From contig JAHFFX010000003.1 in NCBI GenBank assembly GCA_023247755.1, forward strand, positions 1 to 34,157: DNA of 34,157 nucleotides, written 5' to 3'. The notes beneath the pieces are model-generated. The model searched no databases, was not told the origin of the DNA, and worked only from the letters and a program-made list of their open reading frames with translations. Source of the DNA: Candidatus Omnitrophota bacterium (GTDB taxonomy: Bacteria; Omnitrophota; Gorgyraeia; Zapsychrales; JAHFFX01). Positions 1 to 8,384 of this stretch are shown piece by piece. How positions within the stretch are numbered: position 1 is the first letter of the stretch; each line of letters starts with the position of its first letter. Made by a program: the position numbers and the translations under genes.

Positions 1-245
1 GGAACGACCTCCTGCAGCGAGGGGTCGATCTTATATTTGGTCAGGTTGATCGAAGGGATGTGCAGTTCTTTGACCAAAAGAAGCAGCAATTCCTTTTCGT
101 TGATCAAGCCTTTTTCGATGAGCGCCCGGTCAATGCTCATGCCTTTGGAGCGCTGCAGGCCCAAGGCCTCCTCGATCTCGGAACGCTTGAGCCCTTTGAG
201 GTCCATCAGGGCCCGGATGATCTTCTCTTTATGGGTTTCGCTCAT
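1..245 (-). CDS. MshEN / T2SS GspE N-terminal domain protein (partial, runs off the window)
   Basis: The reverse strand opens with ATG at 245 and stays open to the window edge, giving 81 residues beginning MSETHKEKIIRALMD. This ORF is missing from the supplied track because it is truncated. The segment ALIEKGLINEKELLLLL, followed by a stretch ending in LHIPSINLTKYKIDPS, matches the N-terminal domain of GspE/PilB/MshE ATPases, the same fold seen in the two genes upstream. Whether a full ATPase or another stand-alone domain follows cannot be seen. The gene lies 79 bp downstream of pilB on the same strand and probably belongs to the same transcription unit. The family assignment is fairly secure; the exact role is open. 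Confidence 0.7.
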   Translation of the reverse strand, partial: MSETHKEKIIRALMDLKGLKRSEIEEALGLQRSKGMSIDRALIEKGLINEKELLLLLVKELHIPSINLTKYKIDPSLQEVV

Positions 246-286
246 GTGTGTTCATTTGAAACGTGAAGATTCCTCGGGAAATGCCC

Positions 287-315
287 GGCGGGCCCCGCCT
301 TGGGCGGGGCCCGCC
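287..315. repeat. Perfect GC-only 13-bp hairpin after pilB
   Basis: Arms GGCGGGCCCCGCC (287-299) and GGCGGGGCCCGCC (303-315) are exact reverse complements around a 3-nt loop. The hairpin lies 10 bp past the pilB stop codon. No T-run follows on the minus strand, so it is not a classical intrinsic terminator. It may be a REP-like palindrome or an mRNA-stabilising stem. Its core CCCCGCC-NNN-GGCGGGG recurs in the hairpin at 7452-7480. Confidence 0.8.
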
Positions 316-324
316 CGCCAAAGA

Positions 325-2079
325 TCAGACCTTTTCATCCGGAGCGGTCACTCGCAGCACTTCTTCCAAAGAGGTCAGACCCTCCAGGGCCTTTCCAACA
401 GCGTCCTCCCGCATGGTGATCATGCCTTCCTGACGACCGGCTTCCTTGATCTTATACTCGCCGGCGCGCGCCAGGATCAGTTCTTTGACCTTGGGTGTCA
501 ACACCAGGATCTCACTGATCCCGAGCCGTCCGGCATAACCGGTATTGAAACAGGTCTTGCACCCCTTTCCACGGTAGAACTTTGTATCGGCACTCTGTAC
601 CAACCTGCCCAAATTCATCTTTTCCATGACTTCCCTGGTAAGTTTATATTCTTCTTTGCAATGCGAACAGACCTTGCGGATCAGACGCTGGGCGAGAACG
701 GCAATGGTCGAGGAGCAGATCAGGAACGGCTCGGTCCCCATGTTCATCATGCGGATGATGGAACCCGCCGCCGTGGTCGTGTGCAGGGAACTGAGGACCA
801 GGTGCCCCGTCAAGGCGGCCTTGACGGCAATATCGAGAGTTTCCGTGTCGCGGATCTCCCCGATGAGAATGATGTCGGGGTCCTGCCGCAGGATGGAACG
901 CAGGGCGGCGGCGAAGGTGAGCCCCACGCCGGGCCAGACGTTGACCTGGTTGATCCCCTCGAGCTGGTATTCCACCGGATCCTCGACGGTGACGATGTTC
1001 TTGCCCGGTGAGTCCACGAACTTAAGGATCGAATAAAGCGTCGTCGTTTTCCCCGAACCCGTGGGGCCGCAGGCCAGGATCATGCCATGGGGACGCTGCG
1101 AACATTCCTTGATCCGGGCGAGGTCCTCTTTGGTGTAGCCCAGTTTGACCAGGTCGAGCATGCCGGCGTTCTTATCAAGGATCCTCAGGACCACCTTCTC
1201 CCCCTGGATCGTGGGAAGAACGCTCACGCGGAAATCCACTTCCTTATCGCCGTCGATGATGGTGCGGAACCGTCCGTCCTGAGGCAGACGGTGCTCGGAA
1301 ATATCGAGCGTGGAAATGACCTTGATGCGGGAAACGATGGGAAAATGCAGGACCTTCGACATCTGGTCGATCTCCCGGATGATGCCGTCGATCCGGTAAC
1401 GGATGCGCAGCGATTTCTCCAGCGGCTCGATGAACACGTCGCTCGCTTTGGCGAGAACCGCCTGCTTGATGATGACATCCGTCAGCTTGATGATGGGCGC
1501 TTCCTGGCTCAGGTTCTCGATCGTGGACTTGTCCATCTCGGTCGCCGCTTCCTTGATGAGTTCCATCTCTTCAGCGTCCTTGATGTCCTTCATGATCTCT
1601 TCGAATTTCTCGGTCGTCTCGGTCTCCTGGCCGGGCTCGGGAACGACCTGGGCATAATATGTCTGAACGGCTTTCATGATGTCGCTCACCCGCCCGATGA
1701 TGGGCGTGATGCGCAGGCCCGTAAGGGCCACCACACTGTCGATGGCAAAGATATTGAGGGGGTCGGACATCGCGAGCGTCAATTGGTCCCCCATCTTGGA
1801 AATAGGCATGACCTGATACTTGACGGCGATGGCCTGGGGGATGATCTTGACGACGGAAGGGTCGATCTTTAGCCGCGAGATGTCGATGGGGGGAAGACCC
1901 AGGCTCTCGCTCAGCAACATGGTGAGATCGTCTTCGCTGATCAGCTTGAGTTGCACAAGGATCTTGCCCAGCGCTTCTCCGGTGCGTTTCTGTTCGGCGA
2001 CGGCCCGATCAAGGTCCTCCGGCTTGATGAGCTTATCCCGCAGCAAGATCTCTTTGATGCGGTCCTTGAGGGAAAACAT
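325..2079 (-). CDS. pilB: Type IV pilus assembly / type II secretion ATPase PilB (GspE family)
   Basis: This 584-residue cytoplasmic ATPase powers pilin or pseudopilin polymerisation. Residues about 1-140 are the T2SSE_N/MshEN domain and 190-570 the ATPase core. Walker A is GPTGSGKTT with Lys344. The Walker B region is ILIGEIRD with Glu408. The His box is GHLVLSSLHT. A CxxC pair at 471/474 and another at 507/510 form the usual zinc tetracysteine motif. The start ATG overlaps the stop of the upstream MshEN gene in a TAATG arrangement, so the two are translationally coupled. The N-terminal domain fits the MshEN c-di-GMP motif only loosely (the first half ends in Gln, the second does not). No other pilus genes are in view, so pilus versus secretion use cannot be decided. 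Length and motifs are normal for PilB. Confidence 0.95.
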   Translation of the reverse strand: MFSLKDRIKEILLRDKLIKPEDLDRAVAEQKRTGEALGKILVQLKLISEDDLTMLLSESLGLPPIDISRLKIDPSVVKIIPQAIAVKYQVMPISKMGDQLTLAMSDPLNIFAIDSVVALTGLRITPIIGRVSDIMKAVQTYYAQVVPEPGQETETTEKFEEIMKDIKDAEEMELIKEAATEMDKSTIENLSQEAPIIKLTDVIIKQAVLAKASDVFIEPLEKSLRIRYRIDGIIREIDQMSKVLHFPIVSRIKVISTLDISEHRLPQDGRFRTIIDGDKEVDFRVSVLPTIQGEKVVLRILDKNAGMLDLVKLGYTKEDLARIKECSQRPHGMILACGPTGSGKTTTLYSILKFVDSPGKNIVTVEDPVEYQLEGINQVNVWPGVGLTFAAALRSILRQDPDIILIGEIRDTETLDIAVKAALTGHLVLSSLHTTTAAGSIIRMMNMGTEPFLICSSTIAVLAQRLIRKVCSHCKEEYKLTREVMEKMNLGRLVQSADTKFYRGKGCKTCFNTGYAGRLGISEILVLTPKVKELILARAGEYKIKEAGRQEGMITMREDAVGKALEGLTSLEEVLRVTAPDEKV

Positions 2080-2531
2080 TATTTGGGTTTACCGTAGTAT
2101 TTATTGACGGTGCTGCGGATATCCGTTGCGGTGCTGACGAACGTCTGAACGACGCACCCGGTGATCAGCTCCACGTCCTCCACCGCCTGGACATTGAGGG
2201 GATCGGCCATGGCAAGCGTGAGGCTCTTGCCGATCTTGTCAATCGGCACCAGGCAGAATTGACGGCAGACGTTCTCGGGCACGGAATTGATGACGTCCTG
2301 ATCGATCTCATAATTGGCCAGGGGAAGATAGGGAAAGCCGTACTGCGAGGTCAACGCCTGCGCGATGTCCTCTTCGGAAGCGAACTTGAGCGTGACCAGA
2401 ACTTCGCCGAAGAGCCCGCCCTTCTCTTTCTGATAATTGAGGGCCATCTCAAGCTGATCATGCGTGATGACGCCGCGCTCGATGAGGAGCTCGCCCAGAT
2501 GCTTGTTGGTGGCTTTTTTAAAATGTTTCAT
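2079..2531 (-). CDS. Stand-alone MshEN-type domain protein (candidate c-di-GMP receptor)
   Basis: A 150-residue protein made only of the N-terminal domain of GspE/MshE-type ATPases, with no Walker motifs. It carries two 24-residue units, HLGELLIERGVITHDQLEMA... (11-34) and LFGEVLVTLKFASEED... (40-63), each ending in Gln and separated by exactly five residues. This matches the published MshEN c-di-GMP-binding layout (RLGxx..., five-residue spacer), with His or Leu in place of the first Arg. The second half, VPIDKIGKSLTLAMADPLN, also resembles the GspE_N domain. The gene sits between a GGDEF-like sensor and pilB and overlaps pilB by one base. A regulatory partner of the ATPase is likely, but ligand binding is inference. 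No strong Shine-Dalgarno is visible. Confidence 0.8.
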   Translation of the reverse strand: MKHFKKATNKHLGELLIERGVITHDQLEMALNYQKEKGGLFGEVLVTLKFASEEDIAQALTSQYGFPYLPLANYEIDQDVINSVPENVCRQFCLVPIDKIGKSLTLAMADPLNVQAVEDVELITGCVVQTFVSTATDIRSTVNKYYGKPK

Positions 2532-2592
2532 TTTATGGAACCAGCAAAGTGCTTTCGTGCCCGTGGGACTTAAGGAGCGGCACCGATCCGCC

Positions 2593-4026
2593 TCAGACCT
2601 TATAACAGATCCGGTTACCGCCCTGGCTTTCGGCTCCTTTGAGGATCTCCCGTCCTTTTTCGATCAGTTCATCGGCGGTCACCCCGTCCAGGGGATTTTC
2701 GGTGACCGCTCCCGTGCAGGTCAAGCGGTTCTTGGGCTCCTTTTCCTGGGAGAAAAGACCTTCGATCTTGCGGCGGACATTATCCGCAACGACGATGGAT
2801 TGCCGCTTGTTTTTTTCCGGAAGGATGATCGCGAATTCGTGGTCGCCGAATCGGGCCGCCTTGTCGGTCTCCGATATGCTCTCCTTAAGGACATTGCCGA
2901 TCTTAATAAGAATGTTCTCGGCGGCGATATTGCCGTGCGACTCATGATAGCCGCTGAAATTGTCGATGGTGAGCAAGAGCAAAGAACAAGGTCTTTGAAA
3001 ACTTGCCGCCCGCTTGATCTCCTCATTGAGCCGGTTGCGCAGATACGACTGGTTGAACAACCCGGTCAGCCGGTCCTTCACTTCCAACTTTTGGATCTCC
3101 CTTTGAAGAAGATCGTTGGTGTAGGCGATCGCGATCTGCCGGGCCACCACCTGCACCAGCTCATGTTCGGACTTGGAAAAAACGAAAGCGGGACTGTCGT
3201 TGCCGGCCACGAGCAATCCGTAGACGTTCCCCTTGGAATTGATCGGGACCAGGATCGCGTTGGACATCCCGAAGAGCGACCGGAACTGTTCGATCTCGGA
3301 GTTGGAAGTCGTTTCCTTGTCAATGACCATCGGAGATTGCTTAAGCAGGGCCTTTCCAAGTATCCCTTCCCCGAAACGGACGGTCGTGTTCTTGATCCCT
3401 TTTTCCAACAATTCGGAGGCCCTTGCTCCGGAAATGAAATGGACCTGGAATTCACTGGAATCAAGGTCCTTGAGGATCATGCAACCCTGGTTCAGGATCC
3501 CGGAAGAAAGGCACTTCCCCACTCCCACCTCAACGACCTCCTTGAACTGGGCGTTCTGGGAGATGAGATTGCTGATCTGCAATAAGTTCGAAAGCGTCAG
3601 GATCCGCTTGTTGATCTCCGTGTTGATCTGTTCGGTGGTCTGGCTGAATTTCTTGAGCTCTTCGACATTCTCCCGCATCCGCCGGGTCATGCGGTTGATG
3701 GCTTGCCCCAGCTCCCCGATCTCATCGTCCCGGAACAGTTCGATGTCGCGGTTAAAATCTCCGTCAGCGATGTGTTTCGCTTCCCGGCTTAACTTCAGGA
3801 CCGGATCCAGGATGCGCCAAATGATCAGGAAACCAAGACCGACGATCAGGAAAATGATCCCGATGATGGTCGTCATGGAACTACGCGTCTCAAAAAAGGA
3901 ATTGACGCCCGGGAAGAGGTAGGCCAAGAAGACCAGAAGGCAGAGCAAGATCAATCCGAAGGCAACGACGACCTCATTCCTAACCCCATTTGTGCTCAGC
4001 GACTTACGCCCAATCACAGTTTTCAT
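2593..4026 (-). CDS. HAMP-GAF-GGDEF membrane sensor with degenerate GGDEF motif
   Basis: The longest ORF (start 4047) is 484 residues. Two membrane helices lie at about 26-48 and 59-79 (ORF-track numbering), followed by a HAMP linker (80-135), a GAF-like domain (155-310) and a GGDEF domain (320-484) opening with DRLTGLFNQSYL. The signature reads RFGDHEF (399-405) where active cyclases have R-Y/F-GGDEF, so both the second Gly and the catalytic acidic residue are changed. The ND of the substrate loop is also lost. Diguanylate cyclase activity is therefore doubtful, and a nucleotide-sensing role is more plausible. The ATG at 4026 is preferred because a G-rich Shine-Dalgarno precedes it at normal spacing, while GGAGG abuts the ATG at 4047. 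The gene heads the pilB block. Confidence 0.85.
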   Translation of the reverse strand: MKTVIGRKSLSTNGVRNEVVVAFGLILLCLLVFLAYLFPGVNSFFETRSSMTTIIGIIFLIVGLGFLIIWRILDPVLKLSREAKHIADGDFNRDIELFRDDEIGELGQAINRMTRRMRENVEELKKFSQTTEQINTEINKRILTLSNLLQISNLISQNAQFKEVVEVGVGKCLSSGILNQGCMILKDLDSSEFQVHFISGARASELLEKGIKNTTVRFGEGILGKALLKQSPMVIDKETTSNSEIEQFRSLFGMSNAILVPINSKGNVYGLLVAGNDSPAFVFSKSEHELVQVVARQIAIAYTNDLLQREIQKLEVKDRLTGLFNQSYLRNRLNEEIKRAASFQRPCSLLLLTIDNFSGYHESHGNIAAENILIKIGNVLKESISETDKAARFGDHEFAIILPEKNKRQSIVVADNVRRKIEGLFSQEKEPKNRLTCTGAVTENPLDGVTADELIEKGREILKGAESQGGNRICYKV

Positions 4027-4067
4027 TCCTTCCCCCCATCGTTTCATCCTCCGCTCATTTTCGAATC

Positions 4068-4096
4068 ATTTTACTATACAGAAAATCAATAAACAA
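4068..4096 (-). promoter_or_regulatory. Candidate sigma70 promoter for the GGDEF-MshEN-pilB block
   Basis: In the AT-rich 105-bp gap after rodA, the minus strand has TTGTTT (4091-4096), 17 bp, then TAAAAT (4068-4073). The -10 matches consensus at five of six positions; the -35 is weak. Placement about 40 bp before the GGDEF gene start supports it. Confidence 0.5.
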
Positions 4097-4131
4097 ATAT
4101 AGTTTCTTCTATTTCTCGATATAATTATACA

Positions 4132-5238
4132 TTAAAAAATGTTTCTTCTGCGGCTCAAGCTCAGCAGGAATCCCAGCAGGATGGCAAAAACGAGGAAGGA
4201 CGTCCGTCCGTAACTGATGAACGGCAGCGTGATCCCCACCACCGGACACAGTCCGATCACCATGCCGATATTGATAAAGACCTGCAGCATCAGGATCCCC
4301 ACGATCCCGACCGCGACCAACCGGCCGAAATTGTCCTTGGTGTGTTCAGCGATATCAAGTCCGGCGCGCACCACCATGAAATAGCAATAGACGAGCGCCA
4401 GGGCCCCCACCAGCCCCCATTCCTCCCCGATCACCGAAAAAATGAAATCCGTATGCCGCTCCGGCAGAAAATTGAGTTGGTTCTGCGTTCCGGAGAGCCA
4501 GCCTTTTCCCCATAAGCCGCCCGATCCGACCGCTATCTTGGACTGAATGATGGTATAACCAGCACCCAAGGGATCGATGTTCGGGTTCAAGAACACCAGC
4601 AGCCGGTCCTTCTGATATTGCTTCATGACGCACCACAGCAGAGGAAGGCCGGCGGCCGAGACGCCCAGGAGCCATCCCAGATATTGGAATTCCAATCCGC
4701 TCATGAAGATCATGATCAAGAAAATTCCCATCAGCAGTATCGCCGTTCCCAGATCCGGCTGCTTGAAGATCAATAGAACCGGAACGACCGTCAGCAACAA
4801 CGGAAGGATGAGGTTGCGCCAGAGCCCTCTTGACACGCTGACCAGATCGAACGACAACGCCGGCCGGCGGGTGCTTAAATACCTTCCCAGCAGGAGGATC
4901 AGGGAAAGCTTCATCAATTCCGACGGCTGAAAGCTCAATCCTCCCAATTCGATCCAGCGGCGCGCTCCCAGGGCATGGCGACCCGCCACGTGCACCCCGA
5001 CCAGCAAGGCCAGGTTGATGGCGAACAGGACATAAGCGACATCATAAAATTTCCTATAATCCCGACGGCTGATCCAGTACATGATCAGCACCGCCAGCCC
5101 CACGAAGGTCAGCTGATCGTAGAAGACCTGCGAACTTACGCGCAGGTTATCGTAAGAAGCGCTGTAAAGCGAGACCAGGCCGAAGGCCATGATCAACAGC
5201 GCATGGATCCAGATCGTTCGATTCCATTGCTTGTTCAT
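4132..5238 (-). CDS. rodA: RodA, SEDS-family peptidoglycan glycosyltransferase
   Basis: This 368-residue polytopic inner-membrane protein has about ten hydrophobic segments. It polymerises lipid II during lateral wall growth, in partnership with PBP2. FQPSELMKLSLILLLGRYL is the SEDS-family signature, and the C-terminal PFISYGRTSFL is also typical. The gene starts immediately after the mrdA stop (TAAATG), so translation is probably coupled. It is the last gene of the mreBCD-mrdA-rodA run, and that order supports RodA over FtsW. Length is normal for the family. Confidence 0.95.
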   Translation of the reverse strand: MNKQWNRTIWIHALLIMAFGLVSLYSASYDNLRVSSQVFYDQLTFVGLAVLIMYWISRRDYRKFYDVAYVLFAINLALLVGVHVAGRHALGARRWIELGGLSFQPSELMKLSLILLLGRYLSTRRPALSFDLVSVSRGLWRNLILPLLLTVVPVLLIFKQPDLGTAILLMGIFLIMIFMSGLEFQYLGWLLGVSAAGLPLLWCVMKQYQKDRLLVFLNPNIDPLGAGYTIIQSKIAVGSGGLWGKGWLSGTQNQLNFLPERHTDFIFSVIGEEWGLVGALALVYCYFMVVRAGLDIAEHTKDNFGRLVAVGIVGILMLQVFINIGMVIGLCPVVGITLPFISYGRTSFLVFAILLGFLLSLSRRRNIF

Positions 5239-6954
5239 TTACAGGAGGTCCTCTTGTCGCATCCGCACCAGCAGGTCCTTCGCCACATCGACGGCATTGG
5301 CGCTGGAGCCGCCATATTCGAGAAAAATGCAAAAGGCGATCCGTCTCGTCTCGGATTCGGCATAACCAACGAACCAGGCATGATGCTCCCGGTCGCCCGA
5401 GGTCTGCGCGGTCCCCGTCTTGCCGGCGACCCGCAGCCCTTTGATGTCCAACGCATGCGCGGTGCCTTCTTCATCGGTGACCGTCGCGCGTAAGCCCCGC
5501 AACACGTCTGCAAAGCTCTTGGCCTTGAACTGGACCGTGTGCCGCAACGGATGCTGGTCGACCCGCTGGGCCCCGATGCTCAAAACGACATGCGGCCGGA
5601 CGTCCCGGCCCTCATTGGCGACGATGGCCATCAGGCGCACCAGCTGCAACGGGGTGGCGAGGACATCGCCCTGGCCGATGGACAAGTTCAATGTATCTCC
5701 CTTGAACCAACCCTGGTTGCGGCTGACCTTTCTTTGTAACGGGCTGGGAACGGTCCCCCCGGCCTCGTGAGGAAGATCGATATAAGTAGGATGCCCCAAC
5801 CCCAAGAGCCGCGCGTAACGATCCATCTCCGCGGCCCCCACCATCAGGCCCAGATGAAAGAAATACACATTGCACGAATGCGCGATCCCTTCGATGAGGT
5901 TCTGCACGCCGTGGGTATGCGCGCAGCGGAATTGTTGTCTTCCGACGGCATAAAACCCGGGACAATCGAAAGAGGTTGCCGGCGTGATCTTGTTGCTCTC
6001 CAGCCCCGCGAGACTGACCACGATCTTAAAAATGGAACCGGGCGGGTATTGGCCGTTCACCGCCCGGTTCAACAGGGGCGAATCGGGGTTCGAGAACACG
6101 TCCGCCGTCTCATTCCCGTCCGTCCGGCGGGAGAACATATTGGGATCAAAACCGGGGAAGCTCACCATGGAAAGTATTCCACCATCGGAGAGGTCCATGA
6201 CGATGATGGCGCCGTTCTTGCCCGCCAGCAGGTCCGCGGACATCGTCTGCAGGCGATGGTCCAAAGTGAGCGTAACGTCCTCGCCTCCGGCGGGACTGCG
6301 CAGGCCCAGCAATCGCACTTGCTGGCCGCGGCTGTTGACCTCGATCTGCAAGCCCCCGGGCTTGCCTCGCAAAAACTGGTTGTAATACTCCTCCACCCCG
6401 GATTTTCCAACGAGGCTCAACGGAGTGTATCCGTACTCCTTCATCTTTTCCAGGTCCAGGAGATCGGCCTTTCCCACATACCCCAGCACATGGGCGAACG
6501 TCTCGGAGAACGGATAAAAACGCCGGAAACTTTCTTCGATCAGGAGCCCCGGGAAACGGAACTTGTTCTCCTCCAGCTTCACCGCGATCTCTTCGGAGAG
6601 GTCTTCTTGGATCACAACGGGCGCGAAGGGGGCGAACTTTCCGGCCTGATATCTCCGGAAAAGCACTTGCGGGTCCTCCCCGAAGACCTGCCCCAAGAAG
6701 GAGAACAATTCCTTTTCATTGCGGACCTCCTGAGGGATGACGGAAGCGCAGAATGACAATCGGTTGTCCGCAATGATCTTTCCATTGCGATCCAGGACCC
6801 GTCCGCGTTTTCCTTCGAGAGGGACCACCCGGATGCGGTTATTGCGGCTCAGATCGAAGAAATACCGGTGGCGCACCACCTGCAGATAGGCAAGCTCGCA
6901 GGCCAGCAGCCCCAGCAGCCCCAGGGAGATCAAACGGATAATTTTAATACGCAT
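5239..6954 (-). CDS. mrdA: Penicillin-binding protein 2, elongasome transpeptidase
   Basis: A 571-residue class B PBP that crosslinks peptidoglycan in the periplasm during cell elongation. It has one N-terminal membrane anchor (about 5-26), a pedestal/dimerisation region (about 45-215) and a transpeptidase domain. The active-site motifs are all present: SIFK with catalytic Ser307, SCN at 360-362 and KTG at 512-514. The start overlaps the 3' end of mreD by 25 bp, and rodA follows with no gap. The gene order identifies it as PBP2 rather than the divisome PBP3. The protein is slightly shorter than E. coli PBP2. Confidence 0.95.
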   Translation of the reverse strand: MRIKIIRLISLGLLGLLACELAYLQVVRHRYFFDLSRNNRIRVVPLEGKRGRVLDRNGKIIADNRLSFCASVIPQEVRNEKELFSFLGQVFGEDPQVLFRRYQAGKFAPFAPVVIQEDLSEEIAVKLEENKFRFPGLLIEESFRRFYPFSETFAHVLGYVGKADLLDLEKMKEYGYTPLSLVGKSGVEEYYNQFLRGKPGGLQIEVNSRGQQVRLLGLRSPAGGEDVTLTLDHRLQTMSADLLAGKNGAIIVMDLSDGGILSMVSFPGFDPNMFSRRTDGNETADVFSNPDSPLLNRAVNGQYPPGSIFKIVVSLAGLESNKITPATSFDCPGFYAVGRQQFRCAHTHGVQNLIEGIAHSCNVYFFHLGLMVGAAEMDRYARLLGLGHPTYIDLPHEAGGTVPSPLQRKVSRNQGWFKGDTLNLSIGQGDVLATPLQLVRLMAIVANEGRDVRPHVVLSIGAQRVDQHPLRHTVQFKAKSFADVLRGLRATVTDEEGTAHALDIKGLRVAGKTGTAQTSGDREHHAWFVGYAESETRRIAFCIFLEYGGSSANAVDVAKDLLVRMRQEDLL

Positions 6955-7415
6955 TTTTTGAAGAGACGGAACATCGCCTCGGCGATCAACGTTGTGGTGA
7001 TGACCTCGGGGACCAGAACATAAAGAATGACGGAATTAAAAGCCAGGTCGGTGAAAAGAACGAACACCCCGTACAGCACGAGCCCATAGATCAGCGTCAC
7101 CAGGAACACCACGAACGCCCGCAGCGATCTGTAACCCATGTGGAACAGATACCTTTTGACGAAGTTCGTCAGAAAAGCGCACACCATCAGGGCGAACATG
7201 TTGGCCCCGAAAGGACCGACGGAAATGCTGTCCTTGAACAGACCGCAGAACAAGGCCGCCACCAGACTGTAGCGGACCCCCCAGGTGAGACTGAAATAAA
7301 CGACGGGCAAGAGGGTCACCGCGGGCTTAATGAGGCCGCCGCCCACGTTGAACAGGACGAACTCCAGAAGAAAGCTGAGATAGGAAATCAGGAGAATGAG
7401 GAAAATACGCCGCAT
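6930..7415 (-). CDS. mreD: Rod shape-determining protein MreD
   Basis: A 161-residue, highly hydrophobic protein with about five membrane helices, the normal size for MreD. It is an inner-membrane scaffold linking MreC and the PBP2/RodA synthase. The sequence LLPVVYFSLTWGVRYSLVAA and the following GLFKDS segment are MreD-like. Its place between mreC and mrdA is the strongest support. The 3' end overlaps mrdA by 25 bp. Only weak purines precede the ATG. Confidence 0.9.
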   Translation of the reverse strand: MRRIFLILLISYLSFLLEFVLFNVGGGLIKPAVTLLPVVYFSLTWGVRYSLVAALFCGLFKDSISVGPFGANMFALMVCAFLTNFVKRYLFHMGYRSLRAFVVFLVTLIYGLVLYGVFVLFTDLAFNSVILYVLVPEVITTTLIAEAMFRLFKKCVLKLSV

Positions 7416-7435
7416 GGGAAATTTTTCTTAAACGA

Positions 7436-7579
7436 GGGACGTTGGACGTCCGCGCGACCCCGCCGTTGGCGGGGTCGCGCTCAGACGTAGGACGTAAGAA
7501 ATTGAACGTCGCTACATTCGACAACTCACGTCCGACGTCCCAGCGAACGAAGCGAGCGGACGTCACACGTCCAACGTCC
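7436..7579. repeat. Heptad inverted-repeat cluster with central GC hairpin (mreC-mreD gap)
   Basis: This gap carries the hexamer GGACGT, or close variants, on a 7-bp period at 7437, 7444, 7483, 7490 and 7504. The complementary ACGTCC form follows on the same 7-bp period at 7528/7535 and 7560/7567/7574. The outermost pair, GGACGTTGGACGT (7437-7449) and ACGTCCAACGTCC (7567-7579), are exact reverse complements. A separate perfect 13-bp hairpin with arms GCGCGACCCCGCC and GGCGGGGTCGCGC and loop GTT is inserted at 7452-7480. The cluster starts 8 bp after the mreC stop codon, inside the shape operon, so it is transcribed. Confidence 0.85.
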
Positions 7580-7586
7580 TTCAGAT

Positions 7587-8369
7587 CTACTTTTGTATCA
7601 CCAGCACCTGCTCCAGCTGGGATAGGTCCACCGCCGGTTCAAGCAGCCATTCCACCGAAGAAGAACCGGGATTCTCCTCAAGGCCGATCACCTTGCCGAT
7701 AAGCAGCCCCTCCGGAAAAGCGGAGCTCATCTGCGAGGTGATGACCGGGTCGCCCACTTCCACATCGGCGTTCTCAGGAAGATACCGTAACCGGCACATG
7801 CCTTTGAGCGAACCGGAGATGAGACACCCCTCGCGGCTGCGCTGGACCAGGGCGGCCACGCTAAAGCTCGGGTCATTGACCATGATTACTTTGGAATTCT
7901 TACCGCTCACCTCCGCGATCTTGCCGACCACCCCGGACTCGTTGACCACGGGCATGCCGACGCGAATGCCTTGGCTCTCGCCGCGGTCGAGGATGATCGC
8001 GGAGTTCCAGTTGGTGGGATCCCGGCCGATGACATTGGCCGCCACCGAACTGAAGACGAGATCATTCTTGAAGTTCAAAAGTTTCTTTAAACGGTTGTTC
8101 TCCCGCAAGACCTCTTCCTGCCCGATCAACCTTGAGTGAAGGGCGCCGATCTCCCTTTGCAGGGAAACATAACGGGCATAGGTCGCGTGGTAGTGGAAAA
8201 GCTTGCGCGCTTCCTGTAATGGCCAGGAAAAGAATTTCCAAGGGCCTACGGTGAGGTCGTTAACGGAGGCTTTGATCGGGTTGAACTGGGAAGGGGAAGC
8301 GAAAATAAGGAACGCGGGAAAAGCGATTATGGCGAGGTAGACTAAAAGCTTTTTGTATTTCTTCGACAC
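7587..8369 (-). CDS. mreC: Rod shape-determining protein MreC
   Basis: A 260-residue bitopic protein with a short cytoplasmic N-terminus, one membrane helix (about 9-28), a periplasmic coiled coil (about 65-97) and the beta-sandwich MreC domain. GIRVGMPVVNESGVVGKI and the later VGDPVITSQMSSAFPEGLLI are family hallmarks. MreC assembles in the periplasm and activates PBP2. The start codon is GTG, 15 bp after the mreB stop, with no clear Shine-Dalgarno, so coupling to mreB is likely. Length is close to that of other short MreC proteins. Confidence 0.93.
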   Translation of the reverse strand: MSKKYKKLLVYLAIIAFPAFLIFASPSQFNPIKASVNDLTVGPWKFFSWPLQEARKLFHYHATYARYVSLQREIGALHSRLIGQEEVLRENNRLKKLLNFKNDLVFSSVAANVIGRDPTNWNSAIILDRGESQGIRVGMPVVNESGVVGKIAEVSGKNSKVIMVNDPSFSVAALVQRSREGCLISGSLKGMCRLRYLPENADVEVGDPVITSQMSSAFPEGLLIGKVIGLEENPGSSSVEWLLEPAVDLSQLEQVLVIQK

Positions 8370-8384
8370 ACGTTAAGCGATTGA

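Noticed and set aside
287-315. Intrinsic terminator of pilB
   Set aside because: The hairpin is strong but no T-run follows it on the minus strand.
2532-2592. c-di-GMP riboswitch before the MshEN gene
   Set aside because: The 61-bp gap is too short and lacks the conserved GEMM sequence elements; only a weak 5-bp stem is visible.
2464-3585. 373-residue plus-strand ORF
   Set aside because: It is antisense to the GGDEF gene and shows no family motifs; a shadow of GC-rich coding sequence.
5767-6756. 329-residue plus-strand ORF
   Set aside because: Antisense shadow of mrdA, which has all its active-site motifs.
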